From Peteryoungia algae (GTDB taxonomy: Bacteria > Pseudomonadota > Alphaproteobacteria > Rhizobiales > Rhizobiaceae): a DNA stretch of 64,000 nt. The position numbers were made by a program, and so were the translations under genes. Location: positions 4,234,501 to 4,298,500 of the forward strand of contig NZ_CP128477.1 in assembly GCF_030369675.1 (NCBI RefSeq), read 5' to 3'. Shown piece by piece: positions 27,275 to 35,131 of this stretch. Position 1 is the stretch's first letter; every line of letters starts with the position of its first letter. The notes under the pieces are model-generated. The model searched no databases. It was not told the DNA's origin and saw nothing but the letters and a program-made list of their open reading frames with translations.

Positions 27275-28192
27275 ATGGTATCGACATGGATCAAGGGATT
27301 GGGCACGATCGCTGCGCTCGGCGCAGCCGGTCTTGGCGCCTTTCTGGTCGTCACGGCGCCCGATCGCCAGGCCCCGTCGGTGTGGACCAATCTCGGGGAA
27401 CCGGATCTCGCCCACGGCCGCGAGGTCTTCTTCGCCGGCGGCTGCACGAGCTGTCATGCCCCGGCAGGCGCCACAGGCGATGCACGACTGGTGCTGTCAG
27501 GCGGAGCGCCCCTGAAGAGCGATTTTGGCACCTTCCACGCCCCCAACATCTCCAGCCATCCGCAAGCCGGCATCGGCGCCTGGACGCTTGCCGAATTCGG
27601 CGATGCGATGACCCGCGGGGTCGGACGCGGGGGCGAACACCTCTATCCGTCCTTCCCCTATGGCTCCTACGCACGCATGACGCCCAAGGACATCAATGAC
27701 CTCTACGGCTTCATGAAGACGCTGCCGGCGAGTGACGCCGTTGCACCGGCTCATGAGCTGGGTTTCCCCTTCAACCAGCGTCTGGTTCTCGGCGGCTGGA
27801 AGTTCCTTTATCTCACCGATGCGCCCAGGCTCGAGCTGGCCGATGCCTCCGACATGGTGAAACGGGGCCAGTATCTCGTCGAAGGACCCGGCCATTGCGG
27901 CGAATGCCACACGCCGCGCAACGCGCTGGGTGGCTTCGAGAGCGGCCGCTGGCTGGCAGGTGGCCCGAATCCGGAAGGCGAGGGCAGCATTCCCAACATC
28001 ACGCCGGGCTCGAAGAGCATGGGTTCCTGGAGTGAAGGCGACATCGTTGCCTATCTCGAGTCCGGCTTCACCCCGGACTATGACAGTGTCGGCGGCTCCA
28101 TGGTCGAGGTGCAGAAGAACATGGCCGAACTGGCAGCGGCCGATCGCGAGGCAATTGCCGCCTATCTGAAGGCCGTGCCCGCCGTTGAGTGA
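27275..28192 (+). CDS. Membrane-anchored diheme cytochrome c
   Basis: 305 residues. N-terminal membrane anchor (about residues 7-27), then two cytochrome c domains with CTSCH (near residue 63) and CGECH (near residue 208). Each is followed by typical downstream motifs (PNISSHPQAGIGAWTLAEF with a distal Met, and PNITPGSKSMGSWSEGDIV). This matches diheme cytochromes that accept electrons from periplasmic dehydrogenases and pass them to oxidases or c-type partners. ATG 27275 was chosen because GGAG sits six bases before it; ATG 27263 is alternative. Adjacent to cytochrome c', suggesting a common redox role. Confidence 0.9.
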   Translation: MVSTWIKGLGTIAALGAAGLGAFLVVTAPDRQAPSVWTNLGEPDLAHGREVFFAGGCTSCHAPAGATGDARLVLSGGAPLKSDFGTFHAPNISSHPQAGIGAWTLAEFGDAMTRGVGRGGEHLYPSFPYGSYARMTPKDINDLYGFMKTLPASDAVAPAHELGFPFNQRLVLGGWKFLYLTDAPRLELADASDMVKRGQYLVEGPGHCGECHTPRNALGGFESGRWLAGGPNPEGEGSIPNITPGSKSMGSWSEGDIVAYLESGFTPDYDSVGGSMVEVQKNMAELAAADREAIAAYLKAVPAVE

Positions 28193-28267
28193 GAGTGCAG
28201 GTCCAGTTCAGCATCGCGCAAGCCTTGGCTGTCATCTTCCTGTCGTCCAGAGGACTTCGGAGGGGAC

Positions 28268-28492
28268 ATGAGCATAGAACGCCGGCGGATGGAGTATGCG
28301 CTCCAGTCCCTGCTCGACAATTATCCCGATCCGGCTTTGCACCACTGGGTGCACGAGACTGTCGGCGCCTTCGAGAAACGGCTTTCCGCCATCGTCGATC
28401 CGCGTGAGCGCGATCATGCGCAGCAGGCGGCCCTCATTTTGATCAAGACGACCCTGCAGAAATGGTCGGAAAATCCGCCCGTCAGGCACTGA
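28268..28492 (+). CDS. Small conserved-looking protein of unknown function
   Basis: 74 residues (MSIERRRMEYALQSLLDNY at the N-terminus, ending SENPPVRH), mostly helical and charged, with no membrane segment, cysteines or named domain. The start is convincing: CTTCGGAGGGGAC directly before ATG 28268. It follows the diheme cytochrome gene on the same strand and converges with the DJ-1/PfpI gene ten bases later. Confidence 0.6.
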   Translation: MSIERRRMEYALQSLLDNYPDPALHHWVHETVGAFEKRLSAIVDPRERDHAQQAALILIKTTLQKWSENPPVRH

Positions 28493-28502
28493 GGCGAAAA
28501 CG

Positions 28503-29078
28503 TCAGGCCGGCCGACGATGCTCGGCGGCAAATGCTGCCAGTTCTTCTTCGGCCTCCGGGCCATAGAGGCCGAGCGCTTTCAGCACTTCGATCGTGAACG
28601 TATCCGGTGCCGAACCCGCAGCCGTGACAATCTTGCCGTCGCCCACCGCTTGCGGCTGGTCCAGATAGCGAGCCTCGCCCCGATAGCCTGCATATTTCTT
28701 GTGGGAGGCGAGCGAATTTCCGGTATGGGCGACATCGTCCAGCACGCCCGTAGCCGCCAGCGCGCTCGCGGCCGCACAGATGCCGCCCAGCACCTTGCCG
28801 TGGTCGCGAAAATCCGTCGCCAGCGCGGTAAAGTCGAATGCCGTACCCTGTTCCCAAGCATAGCCACCGGGAATGATCAGCGCGTCGAAACTCTCGGCAT
28901 TGATCGCCTCGAAACCGATATCCGTCGCCACCTTCAGGCCGCCCATGGAAATCACCGGTTGTCCGTCCGGACTCGCGGTCACGACCTCGCAGTTAAGCCA
29001 GTAGCGCGTGGCCGCCATCAACAATGCGGGTTCCCAGTCGGCGTAGTCGTTCTGTAGGGCAATCACGATGCGGGACAT
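28503..29078 (-). CDS. DJ-1/PfpI family protein
   Basis: 191 residues. Class I glutamine-amidotransferase-like fold with LIIPGGYAWEQG and the nucleophile elbow LGGICAAASALAATG, nucleophile Cys101. The family includes deglycases/glyoxalases, chaperones and proteases; the specific activity is not predictable. ATG 29078 is preceded by GAGGAGAGC. A GNAT acetyltransferase gene lies 32 bases upstream on the same strand, so the two may be co-transcribed. Confidence 0.88.
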   Translation of the reverse strand: MSRIVIALQNDYADWEPALLMAATRYWLNCEVVTASPDGQPVISMGGLKVATDIGFEAINAESFDALIIPGGYAWEQGTAFDFTALATDFRDHGKVLGGICAAASALAATGVLDDVAHTGNSLASHKKYAGYRGEARYLDQPQAVGDGKIVTAAGSAPDTFTIEVLKALGLYGPEAEEELAAFAAEHRRPA

Positions 29079-29110
29079 GTCGCTCTCCTCGGGGTGCCAG
29101 ATCCGTGTGC

Positions 29111-29602
29111 TCAGCTCAGCGCCTGATGGTAGCGCATGCCAGTGACCGGTCGCGGAATGAAATCCATGTTTTCGTAGAAACGATGTGCGGCGAAATTGCC
29201 GGTAGCGGCGGACACCGAGAGGAAGTTGCAGCCCGAGGCGCGGGCGATCTGCTTGGCGCGATCGACGAGATGCTGCCCGATGCCGTTGCCACGTTGGCCG
29301 TCGCGCACGAAGAGATGGTGCAGTTCCATGCCGCGCTTGCCTTCCTGCGCCTTGTAGAGCGGCACCAGGATCGCGTAGCCGATCAGGCCTTCTTCGCCGC
29401 TGTCGGCAACCAGCGCCTGGATCCAGGGCATCGGGCCGAACAGGTCGCGTTCCAGCGCCTCCGGCGTCATCGCCGAAGCATCGCCGAGATGCGCGGAGAG
29501 GGCCGCGATCATCGTGTTGAGTTCGGGCAGGTCGCGCGGCTTGGCATGGCGGATGGCCACGATCGGCGGGCGGGGGAGCGTAAGGTCTGTATCTTCGGTC
29601 AT
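29111..29602 (-). CDS. GNAT family N-acetyltransferase
   Basis: 163 residues. GNAT core with MELHHLFVRDGQRGNGIGQHLV (acetyl-CoA loop Q-R-G-N-G-I-G) and ASGCNFLSVSAATGNFAAHRFYENMDF (motif B). Acetylates an unknown amine. ATG 29602 with AAGGGAAA upstream; a longer start at 29623 is less likely. Divergent in function from its neighbours. Confidence 0.85.
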   Translation of the reverse strand: MTEDTDLTLPRPPIVAIRHAKPRDLPELNTMIAALSAHLGDASAMTPEALERDLFGPMPWIQALVADSGEEGLIGYAILVPLYKAQEGKRGMELHHLFVRDGQRGNGIGQHLVDRAKQIARASGCNFLSVSAATGNFAAHRFYENMDFIPRPVTGMRYHQALS

Positions 29603-29662
29603 GTCACTTTCCCTTGGTCTCATTTCGTGCCGTCAGGGGGAAAGTCGTCCGGAAAACAACAA

Positions 29663-29690
29663 GGCCGCCTGACGGCGGCCTGTTGACAAT
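29663..29690 (-). terminator. Terminator downstream of the MerR gene
   Basis: On the minus strand, stem GGCCGCC/GGCGGCC (plus coordinates 29663-29669 and 29674-29680) with a 4-base loop, followed by TTGTTGTTTT. It lies after the MerR gene and a small coupled open frame. Confidence 0.7.
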
Positions 29691-29711
29691 GTGATCTTGT
29701 CAGGCCGCCGG

Positions 29712-29915
29712 TTACCGGTAGGCCCAAAAATACGTGCAGCAGATAGTTGCGCGGATGTCGATCATGGCGCGTTTGATGCGCCAGTTTGGATCTGTTGTCA
29801 ACGGGGTCCGTGAAGCAACGAACTGCATTCGGGAATTCGCGGGCAGGATCCTTTTAAGGCCTTGTCCCGAAGCATCAGCCGATACATCGAACCTGCCTGC
29901 AATGTCATGATCCAT
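29712..29915 (-). CDS. Small open frame coupled to the MerR gene
   Basis: 67 codons beginning MDHDIAGRFDVSAD and ending IRATICCTYFWAYR. The ATG overlaps the MerR stop (TGATG at 29917-29913 read on the minus strand), and a terminator follows its stop by 32 bases, so it sits inside the MerR transcript. Against it: mixed codon use unlike the neighbours and no recognised family. A real small protein or a 3' UTR; I give it low confidence. Confidence 0.3.
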   Translation of the reverse strand: MDHDIAGRFDVSADASGQGLKRILPANSRMQFVASRTPLTTDPNWRIKRAMIDIRATICCTYFWAYR

Positions 29916-30328
29916 CAATGTTCATGGTCGCACAGCCCGTGATCGGACAGGGCCCGGATTACATAGCAATCGCCGATCGTGTGGCAGCCGTCATGCGAGA
30001 CGATGCGGGCGAGCTCCGCCTCCAGCTTCTTCAGCCGTGCGATCTTCTCACGCACCTCGTCGAGCTGTTCCTGAGCGATGCGGTCCGCGCGGTCGCAAGG
30101 CTCTTCCGGATGTCGGCTGAGTGTCAGAAGCTCCTTGATCGCTTCGATGGGAAAACCGAGGTCGCGGGCATGGCGAATGAAGGTCAGCCGGTCGAGGTCG
30201 CCCTTCTCGTAGCGCCGCTGGTTCCCTTGTGTGCGGTCCGGAGCCGAGATCAGCCCCATCTGTTCGTAATAGCGAATGGTTGGTACCTTGACCCTGGCCC
30301 GCCGCGACAGGTCTCCGATCGAAAACAT
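29915..30328 (-). CDS. MerR-family metal-responsive regulator (Zn/Cd/Pb type)
   Basis: 137 residues. MerR winged helix: MFSIGDLSRRARVKVPTIRY and YEQMGLISAPDRTQGNQRRY, then a dimerisation helix and metal loop. Cys78 (EEPCDRAD) at the position that is Cys in divalent-metal sensors (ZntR, CadR, PbrR) and Ser in Cu(I) sensors, plus Cys115 and Cys121 (GCHTIGDC) and a terminal C-D-H-E-H. It is transcribed divergently from a CDF exporter and would distort the 19-bp-spacer promoter between them. ATG 30328 is chosen over an upstream extension (30355) that would cover the operator. Confidence 0.88.
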   Translation of the reverse strand: MFSIGDLSRRARVKVPTIRYYEQMGLISAPDRTQGNQRRYEKGDLDRLTFIRHARDLGFPIEAIKELLTLSRHPEEPCDRADRIAQEQLDEVREKIARLKKLEAELARIVSHDGCHTIGDCYVIRALSDHGLCDHEH

Positions 30329-30339
30329 GAAAAAACCTC

Positions 30340-30370
30340 TTGAACCTCTAGTCACTAGAGATCCTAAGGT
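30340..30370 (+). promoter_or_regulatory. MerR-type promoter of the CDF exporter
   Basis: TTGAAC (30340-30345), a 19-base spacer, and TAAGGT (30365-30370) are the -35 and -10 elements in the spacing that MerR regulators must correct. The spacer contains the perfect dyad CTCTAGT-C-ACTAGAG (30347-30361). The start codon of the exporter follows 39 bases after the -10 element. Confidence 0.9.
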
Positions 30371-30408
30371 CGATCCGTGACCACATCAAGACCTGAAGGA
30401 TGATAGAT

Positions 30409-31122
30409 ATGAGTGCTGCCTGCGGCCATGACCACGCCCCTTTCGACGGCATGTCCGAGACCTACAAACGCCGGCTCTGGATGGTGATCGCCATCAATGC
30501 CGCCATGTTCGCCGTCGAGATGACGGCGGGCCAGCTTGCCCGTTCCCAGGCGCTGCAAGCCGATGCGCTGGATTTCTTCGCCGACGCCGTGACCTACGGT
30601 ATATCGCTGGCCGTCATCGGGGCGTCGTTGAAGACCCGCAGCCTGGCCGCCGCGGGCAAGGGCCTCAGCCTGTTCCTCATGGGTCTCTGGGTCTTCGGCT
30701 CCACCGTCTGGCAGGTGTTTCAGGGGGGCGTTCCCGAGGCTCCGGTCATGGGCCTCATCGGCTTCCTGGCGCTCGCCGCCAATGTTGCGAGCGTCCTGCT
30801 TCTCATGTCCTACAAGGACGGTGACGCAAATGTCCGCTCCGTCTGGCTCTGCTCGCGCAATGATGCGATCGGCAATGTCATTGTCATGATCGCGGCCGTC
30901 GGCGTCTGGGGCACAGCCACTGCCTGGCCGGACCTGATCGTCGCCGGCATCATGGCTGGCCTCTTCCTCAACTCCGCGATCCAGATTCTTTCGCAGAGTT
31001 TTCGCGAGTGGCGGGCGGGCGAGCCGGTCACCCTGACCTCGTCTTGCTGCAGTTCGGGCGGAGCCGAACATCGGCACGACCATGATGGGCATGCCGACGC
31101 TCATGACCACCGGCACACGTGA
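30409..31122 (+). CDS. CDF-like cation transporter
   Basis: 237 residues with six predicted helices. The second carries ADALDFFADAVTYG (D-F-F-A-D in the metal site normally H/D-x3-D); the fifth carries SRNDAIGNVIVM, where the usual second H/D-x3-D site reads D-x3-N. The protein lacks a cytoplasmic CTD and ends in a Cys/His-rich tail (CCSSGG, then HRHDHDGHADAHDH), probably metal-binding. RBS AAGGA is eight bases before ATG 30409. The metal is likely Zn, Cd, Pb or Co by analogy with the divergent MerR regulator; exporter by family. Confidence 0.85.
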   Translation: MSAACGHDHAPFDGMSETYKRRLWMVIAINAAMFAVEMTAGQLARSQALQADALDFFADAVTYGISLAVIGASLKTRSLAAAGKGLSLFLMGLWVFGSTVWQVFQGGVPEAPVMGLIGFLALAANVASVLLLMSYKDGDANVRSVWLCSRNDAIGNVIVMIAAVGVWGTATAWPDLIVAGIMAGLFLNSAIQILSQSFREWRAGEPVTLTSSCCSSGGAEHRHDHDGHADAHDHRHT

Positions 31123-31140
31123 GAATAGCCCGACAAACGC

Positions 31141-31178
31141 AAGAAGGCCGGCCTGGCATCATGCCGGCCGGCCTTCTT
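31141..31178. terminator. Terminator between the CDF exporter and a convergent small gene
   Basis: 12-bp stem AAGAAGGCCGGC (31141-31152) with GCCGGCCTTCTT (31167-31178), and further pairing inside the loop. It lies 18 bases after the exporter stop and also downstream of the minus-strand gene at 31194. Confidence 0.8.
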
Positions 31179-31193
31179 GACCACATCGTCAGA

Positions 31194-31511
31194 TCAGAAT
31201 TCCTGATAGGCCGAAGGGGGTATCTCGTATTCCCGATACGCAGCCTCAACCGCCTGGACGCGGGAGGCCTCTTCGAAGCGGTTGCGGTTCTGGTTGGCGC
31301 CGACCTCGACGGCGGCCCTGCGTGCGCCTTCCACTGTCCAGAGCGCTGACGCAAGCTGGTTCGACAGGAGCGTGCTCGAAAATGTGCTCGCGCCACTGGC
31401 GCGTGGGGCAATCGTGCTTGCCGTTTCCGGTGCAGCATCCTGCGCGCCGGCTGTGCTTGGCACGTGGCGACTTTGATAGGAATAGCCACTCAGGCCGCTT
31501 TCGATCCTCAT
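31194..31511 (-). CDS. Protein of unknown function with a CtrA-like box upstream
   Basis: 105 residues: MRIESGLSGYSYQSRHVPS at the start, a Ser/Ala/Thr-rich linker (about 18-50), then a helical half with NQLASALWTVEGARRAAVEV, NQNRNRFEEASRVQAVEAAY and the end PPSAYQEF. No signal peptide, membrane segment or family I recognise. ATG 31511 has GAGGTG upstream. A TTAA-N7-TTAAC site lies 23-38 bases before the start. The end region is bounded by the terminator at 31141. Confidence 0.6.
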   Translation of the reverse strand: MRIESGLSGYSYQSRHVPSTAGAQDAAPETASTIAPRASGASTFSSTLLSNQLASALWTVEGARRAAVEVGANQNRNRFEEASRVQAVEAAYREYEIPPSAYQEF

Positions 31512-31533
31512 GGCGGACACCTCGGTTGAAGAA

Positions 31534-31549
31534 TTAACCTTTTGTTAAC
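31534..31549. promoter_or_regulatory. CtrA-type box (TTAA-N7-TTAAC)
   Basis: TTAACCTTTTGTTAAC at 31534-31549 matches the alphaproteobacterial CtrA consensus exactly on the plus strand. It lies upstream of the 105-residue minus-strand gene, with its near edge 10 bases from that gene's ribosome-binding site, so if functional it may act by repression rather than as a -35 activator site. Confidence 0.55.
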
Positions 31550-31732
31550 TTTTCAACCTTGCGCGAAGCTTGCGTCCCGCATCGCAGCATTGAGATTGGC
31601 CCTTGCGAAAGCCCGCAAGTGAAAGTACGCGCACCGAATCATGGCCTTCGGTTGTATCTGTTTCAGGCATTGCCGAAACAATGCCCAAAACACACCCGTT
31701 ATTGCTTGCAGAATGTGATGGACGTCACCGCC

Positions 31733-33841
31733 TCACATCTTTCCCGCCACCTTGATCGCATAGGCATATTCGAATGCGATCTCTTCGAGCCGCTGGAAGC
31801 GTCCCGATTTCCCGCCATGGCCGGCGGCCATGTTGGTCTTCAAAAGGAACGGGCCGGCGTCGGGGGCGCTATCGCGCAGTTTGGCGATCCACTTGGTCGG
31901 CTCCCAATAGGTCACGCGCGGGTCGGTGAGACCAGAAAGCGCGATGATCGGCGGATAGGCCTTCTTCTCCACATTGTCGTAGGGGCTATAGGCCGCGATC
32001 CAGCGATACTCCTCTTCCGACTCGATCGGATTGCCCCATTCCGGCCATTCCGGCGGGGTGAGCGGCAGGGTATCGTCGAGCATGGTGTTGAGCACGTCGA
32101 CAAAGGGAACGGCGGCGATGATGCCGGCGAATTTCTCCGGCGCCATATTGGCAACGGCCCCCATCAGCATGCCGCCCGCTGACCCGCCCTCGGCAATGAT
32201 CCGGTCGAACGAGGTGAAGTTCTCCTTCACCAGATGGTCGGCGGCCGCGATGAAGTCCCTGAAGGTATTGACCTTCTTTTCCATCTTGCCGTCTTCGTAC
32301 CAGGAAAAGCCCTTGTCCTTACCGCCGCGGATATGCGCGATCGCATAGACGAAGCCGCGATCGGCGAGCGACAGGCAGTTGGTGTTGAAGCCAGCGGGAA
32401 TGGCAATGCCATAGGCGCCATAGCCATAGAGCAGGCAGGGGGCGGAGCCGTCGAGCTTGGTGTCCTTCCGATAGAGCAGGGTAACCGGCACCATCTCGCC
32501 GTCATGCGCTTCGGCAAAGACCCGGCGCGTGACGTAATCTTCCGGCTTGTGGCCGGACGGCACTTCCTGCGTCTTCAGAAGCGTGCGTTCACGCGTCGCC
32601 ATATTGTAGTCGAAGAGCTGGGACGGCGTCGTCATCGACGAATAGGAAAAGCGGATGACATCGGTCTCGTATTCCGCAGCTCCCTGCAGCCCGAGCGAAT
32701 AGGCTTCTTCGGCAAAGGCGATCGAGTGCTCTTCGCCGGAGGTGCGGTCGCGGATCATGATGACGGGCAGGCCCTCGCGGCGTTCCAGCCAGACGAGATG
32801 GCGGGCAAAGGCCATGTGATTGAGGATCAGACGGCCCGGCTCATGCGGCACCACTTCCTTCCAGTTCGCCTTGCCCGGTGCCGACACCGGTGCCTCGACG
32901 ATCTTGAAGTCCTTGGCATCGTCGGCATTGGTCAGGATGTAGAAGACGTCGCCGCCTTCAGTCATCGAATACTCGACACCTTCCTCGCGTTCGGCGACCA
33001 GCACGGGCTCGGCCGTCAGGTTCTTGGTCGAGAGCAGGCGGTATTCCGAAGTCTCGTGATCATGGATGTCGATGAAGATGAAGTCGTCGAGCAGCGAGCC
33101 GCCGACCCCCATGAAGAAGCCGGGATCCTTCTCCTCGTAGACCAGGCGATCCTCCGACTGAGGCCGTCCTACAATATGGTGGAAGACCTTGGACGGCCGA
33201 TGGTTCTCGTCCTGCAGCGTGTAGAAGAAGCTCTGACCGTCCGGCGCCCAGACACCGCCGCCGGCGGTGTTCTCAAGCACGTCGTCGAGATCCTGCTTGG
33301 TCTTGAGATCACGGATGCGCAGCGTGTAATATTCCGAGCCCTTGTCGTCATAACCCCAGATGCCGAAGGCGTGGTCCGTCGTATGGTCGATGCCTGACAG
33401 GCGGAAATAATCCTTGCCGGCAGCTTCCTTGTCTCCATCGAGCAGCAGGTCGCGCAGGCTCTCATTTTTCGGGTCGCCGTCGCGGGGAATGCGGAAGTAG
33501 CGCGGCTGCTCGCCGCCGGTGACAAAGGCCGAACCATAGGCAAAAGGGCCGTCCTTCATCGGAATGGAAGAATCGTCTTCCTTGATGCGTCCCTTCATCT
33601 CGGCAAAGAGCACCTTTTGCAGCTCTTTCGTGTCCGACATCGCCGCTTCCATATAGGTGTTCTCGGCGTCCAGGTATGCGCGGATCTCCGGGTCGAGGAT
33701 CGAGGTATCCTTGAACATCTGCTGCCAGTTGTCGGCACGCAGCCAGGCATAATCGTCCGTTCTGGCGATCCCGTGGCGGGTATCGGAGACGGGCTTCTTG
33801 GCGACGGCGGGCGGGGAGGGCAGATTGTTGAAGACGGACAA
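31733..33841 (-). CDS. ptrB: Oligopeptidase B (S9A prolyl oligopeptidase family)
   Basis: 702 residues. Cytosolic serine peptidase that cuts short peptides after Arg/Lys in known members. N-terminal HGIARTDDYAWLRADNWQ, a beta-propeller domain, and a C-terminal hydrolase with EGGSAGGMLMGAV (nucleophile Ser), LTDPRVTYWEP (Asp) and AAGHGGKSGRF (His). I chose TTG 33841, which gives MSVFNNLPSP and is preceded by GGAAGGA at six bases; ATG 33868 is in frame but has no ribosome-binding site. Co-linear with the aminotransferase upstream. Confidence 0.92.
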   Translation of the reverse strand: MSVFNNLPSPPAVAKKPVSDTRHGIARTDDYAWLRADNWQQMFKDTSILDPEIRAYLDAENTYMEAAMSDTKELQKVLFAEMKGRIKEDDSSIPMKDGPFAYGSAFVTGGEQPRYFRIPRDGDPKNESLRDLLLDGDKEAAGKDYFRLSGIDHTTDHAFGIWGYDDKGSEYYTLRIRDLKTKQDLDDVLENTAGGGVWAPDGQSFFYTLQDENHRPSKVFHHIVGRPQSEDRLVYEEKDPGFFMGVGGSLLDDFIFIDIHDHETSEYRLLSTKNLTAEPVLVAEREEGVEYSMTEGGDVFYILTNADDAKDFKIVEAPVSAPGKANWKEVVPHEPGRLILNHMAFARHLVWLERREGLPVIMIRDRTSGEEHSIAFAEEAYSLGLQGAAEYETDVIRFSYSSMTTPSQLFDYNMATRERTLLKTQEVPSGHKPEDYVTRRVFAEAHDGEMVPVTLLYRKDTKLDGSAPCLLYGYGAYGIAIPAGFNTNCLSLADRGFVYAIAHIRGGKDKGFSWYEDGKMEKKVNTFRDFIAAADHLVKENFTSFDRIIAEGGSAGGMLMGAVANMAPEKFAGIIAAVPFVDVLNTMLDDTLPLTPPEWPEWGNPIESEEEYRWIAAYSPYDNVEKKAYPPIIALSGLTDPRVTYWEPTKWIAKLRDSAPDAGPFLLKTNMAAGHGGKSGRFQRLEEIAFEYAYAIKVAGKM

Positions 33842-33943
33842 GGGAGATCCTTCCGGGAATGGGAACATTCAGCTCAGCGAGAGATAGAGAGGCGAGGGGC
33901 CGCGATCAAGCGGCCCGGGACGGGAGGAAGATCGGCGTTGCCC

Positions 33944-34831
33944 TCAGCCGTCTGTGCCGGCCGTCGACTTTGCCCAGTCCATGTAAAGCTCCAGTGCCTT
34001 GCGCGTCACCGGCCCTTCCTGCAGCTGCACGTCGTCGAGGCGCGTCACCGGCACGACCTTGGAATAGTTGCCGGTCTGGAAGATCTCGTCGGCATTCATG
34101 AAGTCCTCGACCGACAGCGTCGCCTCGCGCACATCGAAGCCTGCCTGACGGAGCAGGCCCATGATGCGGGCGCGGGTGATGCCCGCGAGGAAGGTGCGGT
34201 TGGCAGCCGGCGTGTAGACCACGCCGTCCCTCACCATGAAGACGTTGGAAGACGCTGTCTCCACCACGTTGCCGTTCATGTCACGAACGAGCGCATTGTC
34301 GAAGCCGCGTTTGCGGGCGTCGATGATCATGCGGCCGGAATTCGGATAGAGGCTGCCGGTCTTCGCATCCGTCATCGCGCATTCGGGCGTCGGACGGCGG
34401 AAGGGTGAGAGCGTCAGAGACGAGGGTTTTGCCGTGTGCATCGGCGCCTCGAACAGGCAGAGCGCAAACCGGGTCGACTCCGGATCGGCCGCCACGACCG
34501 AGCCCATCTGCCCGTGTTCGGCCCAATACATCGGCTTGATGTAGATCGCCGTCCGCCCGTCGAACTTGGCGATTCCCTCCCAGGCGAGCCTTTCGATCTC
34601 TTCCGCAGCGACTGTCGCCTTCATGCCCATGTTCTCGGCCGAGCGGTTGACGCGCTGGCAGTGCAGGTCGAGATCCGGCGCAATGCCGTCGAACCAGCGC
34701 GCGCCATCGAACACCGTCGATCCCAGCCACATCGCATGCGAGACCGGTCCGATCAGTGGCGGATTGCCGGTAAACCAGTCTCCGTCAACATAGGTGAAGG
34801 TGGGAGTGCGCGCGGATGTGTCGACGGCCAT
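33944..34831 (-). CDS. Branched-chain amino acid aminotransferase-like (PLP fold type IV)
   Basis: 295 residues. PLP fold type IV signatures: HAMWLGSTVFDGARWFDG, IYIKPMYWAEHG, DAKTGSLYPNSGRMII (PLP lysine in AKTGSLY), NGNVVETASSNVFMVRDGVV, and TFLAGITRARIM. Rhizobial proteins of this type are usually annotated as branched-chain aminotransferase; D-amino-acid or 4-amino-4-deoxychorismate-like activities belong to the same fold and cannot be excluded. AGGAGA before ATG 34831 fixes the start; the open frame upstream has no counterpart. Confidence 0.85.
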   Translation of the reverse strand: MAVDTSARTPTFTYVDGDWFTGNPPLIGPVSHAMWLGSTVFDGARWFDGIAPDLDLHCQRVNRSAENMGMKATVAAEEIERLAWEGIAKFDGRTAIYIKPMYWAEHGQMGSVVAADPESTRFALCLFEAPMHTAKPSSLTLSPFRRPTPECAMTDAKTGSLYPNSGRMIIDARKRGFDNALVRDMNGNVVETASSNVFMVRDGVVYTPAANRTFLAGITRARIMGLLRQAGFDVREATLSVEDFMNADEIFQTGNYSKVVPVTRLDDVQLQEGPVTRKALELYMDWAKSTAGTDG

Positions 34832-35131
34832 GATGGTCTCCTGTTCTCGTTGCCTTGCAGCAAAGTCGCAGCCGGCAGCAAGGTCAAGGCGAAACACGTC
34901 ACGGAGACGGGAATCCTCAGGCAACATGCCGTCAATGCGAAGAAAAGGCAGATTTCGTCGCGGATTCAGAAACTTGAATGATGGACCGATCAACGAAGCT
35001 GATGCGCGTGGGAGGTTCAGACCTGGGCGGTCGCACGTGGTTAAAGATCCCGTAACGGATTCCTGAAATATTGAAGGAAGTTGAGATCGCGGCCTGCGGG
35101 TCAAGTGTTCTGCGTTTTCTTGGGGGTCATT
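34832..35131. other. Intergenic region between the aminotransferase and MipA genes
   Basis: 300 bases between divergently transcribed genes; it must contain both promoters, but I see no convincing operator, riboswitch or small gene in it. Confidence 0.5.
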
